This document shows positions 53,644 through 62,271 of a DNA stretch of 64,000 nucleotides, piece after piece. The notes under the pieces were generated by a model. It was not told the origin of the DNA. It worked only from the letters and a program-made list of their open reading frames with translations, and made no database searches. Each line of letters starts with the position of its first letter. Positions within the stretch are counted from its first letter, which is position 1. The position numbers and the translations under genes were made by a program. Source of the stretch: Prorocentrum cordatum (Eukaryota > Sar > Dinophyceae > Prorocentrales > Prorocentraceae); assembly GCA_963575745.1 (NCBI GenBank), contig CAUYUJ010001299.1, positions 1-64,000 of the forward strand. Direction: 5' to 3'.

Positions 53644-54189
53644 CTCCCCTCTATGCGATGCCCAAACCCGTTCTGCCTGACCCCGTCACTCACCCTCTGT
53701 CCACAGCCATGGGGGCGCGCGACCGCAGATATCCCGCCAGCCTCATGCGCGACAGGCGGTCCAACGAACCAGCGTCCCCCCTTCCAAGAAAACCCCTCAT
53801 CCCCTTTGGGGGGACGTTTGCACCCCCGCCCCCGTTGCCCGCCCAAAGACCTGGGCGGGGAGGGTCGCGAGCGGCCAGGGCGTGCGAGATGGCTCAAGAC
53901 GGTTCCACGAGGGCCTGGAAGAGCCCAATTTGGCTTCCAAGATCGCTCAAAAAGCCAACATGGCGCCAAGAGGCACCATGAAGGCCACGCGACGGATCCA
54001 ACCGTGTTTGGAGACCCCGCAGGATTTCCCCGAGTAGCCAGCATCATTCGAAAACCATAGGGGGGAACAACGATGTTGGCGTCGCCTCCTTCTCGCCTCC
54101 GATGCGAGTTTGAAGCTTCAAGGCAGCCTCAAGATGGCTCAAGAGAGCTCGAAGAGGGGCCCGTGAGCCCCCGCGACGGTCCCGCGGGC
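53644..54189. other. No gene recognised
   Basis: G/C-rich with AAGATGGCTC-type words of the minisatellite family. Frames on both strands without motifs. Confidence 0.4.
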
Positions 54190-54640
54190 GCACAAGACCC
54201 CCACGAGAGACTATTCAGATGACCCCAGCAGGGCGGCGAACATGTGGCACCCCCTCCGTGGATCGACGGCATCCAAGATGGCCCCAGGAGACGCCCCAGA
54301 GCTCCGAAGAGAACGCCGAGAGAGCACCGCGGGAACCCCACGACGGGCGAGGGCCCGCATGCGCACACAAAAAGCCCCATGCGAATTCGCGCGCCACCCA
54401 ACGAGCCTCAAAGGGGCACTCGTATACCCCCCACAGAGCCCCGAGAGGACTCCGCGACGCCCCCGAAAGGTCCAACCGTCCCAAGAAGACCTTCGATGCT
54501 CAACGATAAGCCCCCCGACGTGACTCAACGCATTCCCCTTCCTCTCGTTGACTGCGCTGGTTCACTATATGCGTATATGCGTTTCATTTCCCGTCAGCTC
54601 TCGTGGGCGGGGCTTCTGGATGGGTTGGTTGGGATTCGCG
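54190..54640 (+). repeat. 0.6-kb repeat family, variant subfamily copy
   Basis: GTGGATCGACGGCATCCAAG, degenerate CCCCAGGAGACGCC units, then TCTCGTTGACTGCG...CATTTCCCGTCAGCTCTCGTGGGCGG and GGGTTGGTTGGGATTCGCG. Pairs with 47770-48150. Confidence 0.75.
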
Positions 54641-55302
54641 CGAACAACCATTGGCCTGACCAGTGGGGCCCCGACGAGGAGGGTGACCACGGGGGGCAGT
54701 GGGTCACAGTTCGATCAGCGTGATCTTGAGAACGGCGGAATGGCGATATAAGGGGATGGCGGGGGCAATGCAGGGACGAGCGGGTGTAAGGGGGAATGGT
54801 AGATGAACAAGGGAAGGGGGGGTGCGCCGTGTCACAACCGCATGACTCGCCTTTCCCTTTTCCTCGTCGCTACTCGTCATGCTCCCGCCCGCCTCTCCAC
54901 CAATTGTCCTCGCCCCCTCGCATGTTGCCGTCTCGCCGCGTGCTTCCTCCGCCTCGTCAGACGGCCCTCAGGGTGTCTCCGAAAAATGAAGACAGCTGGC
55001 GTTGGTGCAAGTGTGAATGGGCCATGGAGTGGAGGAGGGAACTATGACCTAACCTCGGAGTTCAGGATGGGAACGCGCGAATGTTGCCGATGGGGCGGTG
55101 AGCCCCAGAGACGACGCGACTGGAAGGGGGGGCGGGGGGGAAGAGGGGAGGTGGAGCGACATGTGGATTCCAACAATGGGCAAACGTGACCGACTGTCAC
55201 GACTTCTTGGTCAAGGTGCGCCCCAGCTTGCACCAGAGTGTCGCACTGCACTGCGCAGTGGCTAGTTTGACTGAGCGGCCCGTCTCTTGCGGCGCCCGCG
55301 CA
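54641..55302. other. No gene recognised
   Basis: Downstream of the gene at 55303-57153. Mixed composition, no frame with support. It would hold the 3' UTR of that gene. Confidence 0.4.
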
Positions 55303-57153
55303 CTAGTGCCTGAAGCTCGACATGGCGCCGAAGAGCCCACCACCAGACCCGAAGATCTCCATCTCAACATCGCCTGGGCCAGCGTCGGCGGCGCCGCGGG
55401 GCAGGTCGCCCGCGGCGGCCCTGGTGCCCAGCGCGGCCAGGGGTGAGTCCAAGGTCTTGCCAGCAGGCGGCGGGGGCGGTGGCGGCGGCGTCGGTGCATC
55501 GGCCGATGGCGCAGCCTTGGGCGACTCAACTCTGCCGTGCACGTCAGGTGATTTGGCGCTGATCCGCCGCCTACGCGACGGGCGCGGGCTACCGAAATCT
55601 GCGCGTGCCTCATGGGATGCCGCCTCCTCTCCAGCAATGTCCCTGGGCGGAACTGGCGCGCGCTTCGGCGCCGTCTTTGTGCAGCGGGGGCTTGATGCTG
55701 CAGGTCGCTTCAGCATGCCAGCCTTGACATCGGCGATGGTGGTCGAGTCTAATTTGTGACGCTTGCCACCCCTGCTGCCCGTGCCGGCCTCGTCGCCCTT
55801 GCCGCCCCTGCCGTCCGCGTGGTCGCTCTTCTCATCGTTGGACATCCCCGCCGACTCGTCAGCCTGCTCGGATGCATCTTCTTGGTCGTCGTCCTGTGAG
55901 CCTTCCACATCGGCAAGTTCGTCGGCATCTTCGTCGCCGTCGAAATCATCAAGGCCCTGATCAACGACATGCTTGGGCTTCTTGGCGGCGCTGCTCGTCT
56001 TCTTTGCCGCGGCCGCTGCTGGTCGTCTCATGGGGCAGACGTTCGCCGTATCGGTCTCCTTCTGCTCATCCTTGAATTTCTTGATGAATGCGCGCTTGAT
56101 CACCTCGATCTCCTCCTTGGTGGTCTTCCCAGCCGCCAGCAGTCTTGCCTGCTTCTCCAGCATCTCCTCATGCCCAACCATGCCCGCGTGGGGCACGAAG
56201 TTGACGATCATGCGTTTCTTGCCCTGCTTCGGAAACTCCCAGATCCCCATCTCGGGGCTGCCATTCCTCGTCCACTTGCTCAGCTGGAACTTGGACGTGC
56301 CACTGACCAGCTCGACGATAATGTTGCTACCTTTCTGGCACTTGCCACCATTGTCCAACTGCTTCCACTCCCTGATGGTCTTGTACACAAGGCCCGCGAT
56401 GACCGCGCTGGCGCCGCCCCTGAACTTGGCGATCACCTCGTCGTGGTCGGCGGCCAGGGGGTCGTCCTGGAGCGGCATGGCGTACTCTGGCGCTGGGTTG
56501 GCAATGCTCTGGTCCAGGCGGTACGCTCTCTTGGTGACCATGTCAACAGAGTACATGTACGTCGGCTCCTCTGGCGAGCGCAGCTGCATGGGCGATGCTG
56601 CGCGGACTGTGCGATGACCATGGCCGCGGGTTTCTCCCGTCTCCACGCTTTCTGGCCATATCCCGCCACCATGGGCATTGCGCCCGTCCGCGCCCTATCG
56701 CCCACGCAAACGGGCGGCTGGTGCGTCCTTCGCCGCGTCGAGCTTCTTCATCTGCTCAACGAAGGGCTGCACCCACGCGCAGGAGTCGGGATAGCGCCCC
56801 TCGCGCTTCATGTTCTTCAGCACCGCTTGTTGGACGTGCCTCAACATGGCGCGAAGCATCTTCGCCATGGACGTCGTCCAGTCCTTCTCCTCGTCACCGA
56901 GGGCCCACGCAGCGCCGTTCTCCTCGAGGACCTTCTCGAAGAGTTGGATGGCCTTCGACTGCGATATGGCCATGTGAGGGCACATGGCTCTGCGGACGTC
57001 CAAGAGCATGTCCTCCCACTCGCTCAACACGTCAGGGTCGCAGTCGTCTGCGAGCCCATGCGGGTAGTCCAGCTCATCCGCCTCCTTGAAGTGATTGATC
57101 AGCGCGGCCTCCAGCTCATCGGACCCCTTGCACCGCGAGCGCTTCTGCGCCAT
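55303..57153 (-). CDS. Two-exon gene with relict spliced leader, unrecognised basic/acidic protein
   Basis: ATG at 57153 (MAQKRSRCKGSDELE). Preferred model: exon 1 57153-56728, exon 2 56568-55303, GA-AG intron of 159 bases (AAG|GA, AGAG|G), phase 0, 563 residues. A GT-AG intron 56598-56705 is also in frame (580 residues). The N-terminal part is helical (SMAKMLRAMLRHVQQAVLK). A conserved-looking domain follows (VYKTIREWKQLDNGGKC, FQLSKWTRNGSPEMGIWEFP), then PMRRPAAAAAKK, a long acidic stretch (DDFDGDEDADELADVEGSQD), and a basic Pro-rich C-terminus ending FGAMSSFRH. The composition suggests a nuclear protein; function unknown. The 5' leader carries a 16-base spliced-leader match. Confidence 0.65.
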
Positions 57154-57180
57154 GCTCCGCGGGAGTGGCGAGCCGCAAAC

Positions 57181-57196
57181 AGCCAAAATGGCTACG
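57181..57196 (-). other. Relict spliced-leader core
   Basis: Minus strand reads CGTAGCCATTTTGGCT, an exact 16-base match to positions within the 22-base dinoflagellate spliced leader (DCCGTAGCCATTTTGGCTCAAG in the literature, recalled). The following bases are GTTTG instead of CAAG. It lies 27 bases upstream of the ATG at 57153, in sense orientation. A chance match of this length in this window is very unlikely (of order 3 in 100,000). Confidence 0.8.
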
Positions 57197-57415
57197 CACG
57201 TGAGACGGGTGGAGCAGGGCAGGGGGGGGGGGGCGAGGGCCTCGGGGTTGGTAGTCGTCATGGTGCCACATAGTGCGCCGATGGCGTTAACAATGCTGTT
57301 TCGACGGGGTCAGTCCATGCGCGGCGGCGGCGGTGGGCGGGGAGGGGGGGAGGGGGCAGATTTCGCAGATAATTCGTGATCGCGTTGCAACCCCGCCATT
57401 TTGAACGGCAGCACC

Positions 57416-57505
57416 GTCTTGGATTTGGACGGGGCTTGGACGCGTCCATGGTCGCGTCCATGGACGCGACCATGGACGCGACCATGGGCGCGACCAAGCC
57501 CCGTC
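57416..57505. repeat. GGACGCGACCATGGTCGCGTCC palindrome array
   Basis: GACGCGTCCATGGTCGCGTC followed by several direct units CATGGACGCGAC. It lies about 260 bases upstream of the 57153 ATG. Confidence 0.9.
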
Positions 57506-57744
57506 CAGCGTGCGCGTTCGGCGCGGCGCGCATCCAGCGCCGAGTCGAACGCGCGCCCATGCTCGAAGGGCGTGGGGGCTTCCTGGTGGGCGTCATATCT
57601 TCTTTGTGCGTCTTGGGGGCCTCTTGGGGGGCTCTTGGGGACCTCTCGGAAACAGTATAGGCTGACTGTAGACCCTCTCGGGGCGCCGTTTGATGCCTGG
57701 ATGGAAATGAACGGGAATGGTGAGGACATAGTTGGGGTTAGCCG

Positions 57745-58157
57745 TTATTGCTCTGGGAATGGATGGGGGGCCGGATGGCAGGGGGCGAGGAGAGGCGGGG
57801 CACGTGCGCAATCCCCCCAGGGCACCTGCTTGATAGCATTGTCCAGCTCGCCCCTGGTCTCCTTCCCTGCTGCGAACTTCCACTCGTTCGTGCCCTCAGC
57901 TGCGTCCGCTTTGATCAGCGCCTCCAATGTGGACACCTCCCCTTCCACGCGACATGTTCGCTGTTATCGCATATCACTCTCCGTCTCGCCATCGCACGCC
58001 TATCGCTCCCGACTCCAAGCTCGACCACCACGCCCCATGAATATATGCCCCATCCCACCCTCTCAGCCCGCTTCCCGTCTCCCCGCCCTCGCCCATGCAC
58101 TTCCTCATCATCGTATTCACGCCTCCTCGTCCCTCTCGTTCTGTATTATCGTTCATA

Positions 58158-58235
<78 letters not shown>

Positions 58236-58289
58236 GTTCTCTCACTCTCTCTCTTGTTCGCCCTCTCTCTCTCGCTCTCTGTCTCTCTC

Positions 58290-58341
<52 letters not shown>

Positions 58342-60712
58342 TCTCTCTCTTATAACTCCAGTCACGTTGCCATCCCGTCCTGCTCCTGCGTCTCACCCCG
58401 CCCGCTCTGACATGACGTATCGTCCACCTCTCATTTGTCCCCCCACCCCGCACTTCGCGTTGTTCTCATTCGTATCCTGATCCTCCTCCTCCTCCTCCAC
58501 CTTTCCCTCATCCGCCTCATCGCTCCTCTCGGCCCAACTCCCCGTTGTCGTCGCTATCCTCATCGCATCGGCTGCGTCGGTTATCATCGCGCCGCTGGCG
58601 TCGTCGAACTCACCGTCGCCACTCGGCCCTGGCTCTCCCCCATCAAAGCGGTGCCCCCCCGTGGGCCTGGGATGTGTACTGCGCGAACATTGTGCGCAGC
58701 TTGCGGAAGTCCTTCATCCACTCGGGCGCCTTCACGGCGAGCTTCTTCTTGTTGCCGTTGCCCTCGCCGTCGCCTCCTTTGCCGCTGGTGGCCTCGTTCC
58801 CAGGGCCGCCCGTCGCTGCTGCGGCTGCCTGCTTCTCCTCGCTGGACGCCTCGGCACCAGGGCGCGGCAGCGGAGTGCATGGCACGCTGGCCACGCCATC
58901 GGCGCCAGGAGGTGGCTGGCCGCCGACGCAGCCCGACTCCATCCAGACCTCGTGGCTGGTCCAGCTCTGCTGCCACGTGTCCTCCAACGAGTGCTCCACG
59001 TAGAGGTAGAAAAGGCAGTCCGTCATGTTGCACCACTTCGTGAAGATGCCCCCCATTAGCACTGCCTTCCCAGCATATGTGCATGCCAGCTTGGCACCAG
59101 TGGACCCCCCGCCAAACTTCCACGCCAGCCTGGCCAGCGGCATGTAGACGCCCTTCATCGTCTGCTTCTTGATGTTCGTCTGCGTCTTGCTGAACTCCCG
59201 CTTCTTCTGCCACCTGTGGAACGACCACTTCGCCCACTCCTCGCGGACCGCCTTCTTGGCTGGGTAGCCCTCCGCCGCCAGGTACTTCTCAGACCATTCG
59301 TTCGATGTCTCCATCACTCTGGCCCATCTGCCTGCGATCGCGTTGCCCTTCTTCTTCTCCGTGCTGAACTTGAACGCCTTCTCCTCCAAGGACTCCCACA
59401 TGAGGCGCTCCTCCCTGTCAAGAGCCGACTCCTTCGGGTCGGCGCCGAAGTCGTCATCCAGAGGCTTCTCCGCGGTCTCAGGGCGCATCGCGCGCAGCTG
59501 CACGATCAAGGAGCCCTTGTAGAAGTCCTGGAAAGTCTTGCCCATCTCGTCCAAGTCCGCACCCGTGTCGGATGCGACCAGCTCGTCGAACTTCTGCTTG
59601 GGCTTCTCCACCAGCTGCTCCTTGCTGATGCCGCAGTTGCCATCGAGAGGTGCCCGCGCCATCTGGTCGGTGCTCGGCGCTGTCATCGCCTGCTGCTTGT
59701 TGATGTGGCTGCTCTCGATTGGCTGCTGCAGGCGCTGGCCCACCAGCTGCGGCGGTGCCGTGAGCGGCCGCTGCGAGCGCCGATGCGCTGGCACGCGCTC
59801 CTCCACGCGTGGCGGGCTCACGAGGCGATTACTCTGCCACCTTTTGGATTTCTTGGTCTCCACTTGCACATCGTCTGTCAGCGACCGCTTGAAGGATGGC
59901 AGCACTGGCGTCTCCTGCTCGTCCGAAGTCTGCTGCGAGAGCCCGAGCGGCAGCTGCGAGCCCGAGTCCGCTGGATTGTACGATGGCGTGTCCGCCAGCT
60001 GCGGCGTCTCTGGCGCTGGTACCCAGCTCGCTGACCTCGGGCGCGACCTCGGCGAAGTGGTGGCAATGGCTTGCAGCGGCTCCTGAGGAGACCAAGCGAA
60101 CGCAACAATCACTGTGGTCATGGGCTCCTCGGGTGAGGAGCCCACCACCCGACCAGGTCATGTTGCTGTCCGTTTGGCCCTCCTGTCCTCGTCCGAATCG
60201 ATCTGCTCCACCGAGGGCGTGGGCGGAGGCGGGCCAGGGGGCGTCGCAGGACTCGGGGCGGCCGGGGGCGGCAAGCTGCTCCTCGGCTCCTCGGCTGGCT
60301 GCATCTTCGCTGCGCGCCGCTCCTCGGCTGGCTGCATCTTCGCTGCGCGCTGCTCCTCGGCTGGCTGCATCTTCGCTGCGCGCCGCTCCGCGGCTGGCTG
60401 CATCTCTGCGCGCTGCTCCTCGGCGGGCTGCTTCTCTGCGCGCTGCTCCTCGGCGGGTGACGCCTTGGCGCGCAGGTGGTGCGCCGCAGCAGCCGCGCCC
60501 TCCTGGCATGGCAGCGTCTGGTCCAAATCCATGGCGTCGAATGCGTCCTGGATCGTCTGCTCCGTCATGGAGCGCGCGCGTGCCTCCTGCATGGCGTCTT
60601 GCACCATGGTGTCGACGCCCTTGGACTCGACCTCGGCGTCTGAGCCCTCGACAGCGCCGACTGCCGCCTTTCGGGGGGGCAGTGCTGGAGGGAGGTGCGG
60701 TGCAACCGTCAT
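57745..60712 (-). CDS. Three-exon gene with internal 11-residue repeats, unrecognised
   Basis: Model: exon 1 60712-60179, exon 2 60082-58667, exon 3 57936-57745; 713 residues. Intron 1 (60083-60178, GC-AG, 96 bases) removes an in-frame TGA. Intron 2 (57937-58666, GC-AG, 730 bases) contains the TC microsatellite. Exon 1 has about five PAEERRAAKMQ-like repeats. Exon 2 has DLDEMGKTFQDFYKGSLIV, EWAKWSFHRWQKKREFSK, FTKWCNMTDCLFYLYVEHSL and a Gly/Lys linker. Exon 3 reads STLEALIKADAAEGTNEWKF then GELDNAIKQ. No family recognised. If exon 3 instead ends at 57826 (CAG|GT), the gene continues further. Intron 1 placement is the least certain part: the two ORFs share a frame, so a simple nonsense mutation is the alternative. 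Confidence 0.55.
58158..58350. repeat. TC microsatellite
   Basis: (TC)n interrupted by TTTCGTTC, GTTCGCC, GCTC and GTC. It lies inside intron 2 of the 57745-60712 gene. Confidence 0.95.
60268..60470 (-). repeat. Coding 33-bp tandem repeat
   Basis: GCTCCTCGGCTGGCTGCATC TTCGCTGCGCGC-type units of 33 and 30 bp, about six copies, in frame with exon 1 of the 57745-60712 gene (PAEERRAAKMQ). Confidence 0.9.
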
Positions 60713-60805
60713 GCTCATCATCATCATCCTCATCATCATCATCCTCATCATTAGGATCGCCATCCACCTCATCATCATCAGCGTCATCCTCATTGTTCTC
60801 ATCAT
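60712..60805. repeat. CAT/CATCCT microsatellite
   Basis: (CAT)n with CCT interruptions directly upstream of the exon 1 ATG. It encodes a Met-rich run in frame, so an upstream start cannot be excluded. Confidence 0.9.
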
Positions 60806-60829
60806 CCACATCCCCCCACCCCTGGATCC

Positions 60830-60892
60830 GACTTGGGCTCGATTTGGGCCCGATTTGGACGCGTCTAAATCGGATCCAAATCGGCCCAACAC
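60830..60892. repeat. GATTTGGACGCGTCTAAATCGGATCC array
   Basis: CGACTTGGGCTCGATTTGGG, CCGATTTGGACGCG, TCTAAATCGGATCCAAATCG; imperfect palindrome of the same family as 47157 and 57416. It lies about 120 bases upstream of the 60712 ATG. Confidence 0.85.
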
Positions 60893-61268
60893 TACACCCA
60901 TGCGTGCTCCACTCGGCACACCCAGTACAGCGCGCAAGGCGCCCACCACGTGCGCCCACGGGCGCCCACCAGGCGAAACCCCTGCGGACCCGCCCCGCAC
61001 TCGGAGCCCCCACGAGGCGCCCACGCACGTCCAGGAAGCGAAACCTCGGCAGGCTCAAGTCGGGCATGTTCCCCCTGCAGGCGGATTTTGACGCGGAAAT
61101 GGAAAACAATAAGCCAAACATGCCCGGGCACGCGGGAACAAACATATTGTGCTATCCCATATATATATATACACACATGTTGATGGAACAACACACCAGG
61201 TAACATCTATGCACATGTACAACGGCACGCAATGGACCATATAAAATGGAATAAACACATCAATGTTT
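60893..61268. other. No gene recognised
   Basis: Mixed sequence with a short (AT)n at about 61161-61170. Possible upstream region of the 60712 gene. Confidence 0.4.
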
Positions 61269-61352
61269 ACATACATAAATACTTACATGCATACATACAT
61301 ACATACATACATACAGACAGACAGACAGACAGACAGACATACATACATACAT
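61269..61352. repeat. ACAT / ACAG tetranucleotide repeat
   Basis: (CATA)n, then (CAGA)n, then (CATA)n: a compound tetranucleotide microsatellite. Confidence 0.95.
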
Positions 61353-61459
61353 AACTAAGTTAATGACTATATACAAAAAAAATAAAGTAATCAACGACAG
61401 TGTTTATGCGCGCCCGCTGGCCTGGTCAGCCAGGGCGCCCATGCCCGTCAGCGCCATTG

Positions 61460-61793
61460 CCTTGGAGGTGGAGGGGGAAGAGGAGGAGCAGGGGGATGAG
61501 GAGGAGGCCAACGTACCACGACGACGACGACGACTGCTACGTAGGAGGAGGAGGAGGAGGAGGAGGGGGAGGAGGAGGAGGAGGAGGAGGAGGAAGAAGA
61601 GGAGGAAGAGGAGGAGGGGAAGGATGAGGACATGGAAGACGAAGAGGAGGAAGAGGATGATGAGGATGAGGAGGAGAAGGATGAGGATATGAGGGCGATG
61701 ATGCTGATGATGATAATGAAGAGGAGGCGAAGGGGGAGGAGGAGGAGGGATACGATGAGGAGGAGAACGGGATGATGAAGAGCAGGTCGATGG

Positions 61794-61824
<31 letters not shown>

Positions 61825-61830
61825 TGATTA
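61460..61830. repeat. GGA microsatellite
   Basis: Purine tract of GGAGGA and GAGGAT units with a CGACGACGACGACG interruption at about 61520-61533. Confidence 0.95.
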
Positions 61831-62271
61831 AGGATAGGCGAGGAATGAGGATGACACGGGGAGGAGGGAGGGCGATCAGGAGGTGTCTGGGGTGGGGGGG
61901 GGTTCGACCCGTGAGTCGCCACGGGCGCGCGGCGGACCCACTGGCGGATGTCGGCCCACCGCGGCTGGACCTGCATATATGCAGGTCTCGAGCCAGCGCG
62001 GCCCGACGAAGGGGAGAGGTAGGAGGGGGGGGAAGATGAGCAAGAGGAGTAAGATACTAAGAACTAGGAGACGAGGGATGACCCTGCTGCTGATCCTTCT
62101 GCTGCTCCTCCACATCCATCACTCCTCCTCCCGACGCGAAGAATCAACGGGATTATGGGGGCTCAACGCTGAAAAAAACATAGCAAACAAATGGTAATGT
62201 GCATGATATCGCGTAAGGGTCTTATTCTCTTAAATCAGGCATGTTAGAAAATAAGAAGCTACTTGCCCGAT
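61831..62271. other. No gene recognised
   Basis: Contains TGCATATATGCA (about 61972-61983) and A/T-rich DNA from about 62170. No supported frame. Confidence 0.5.
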
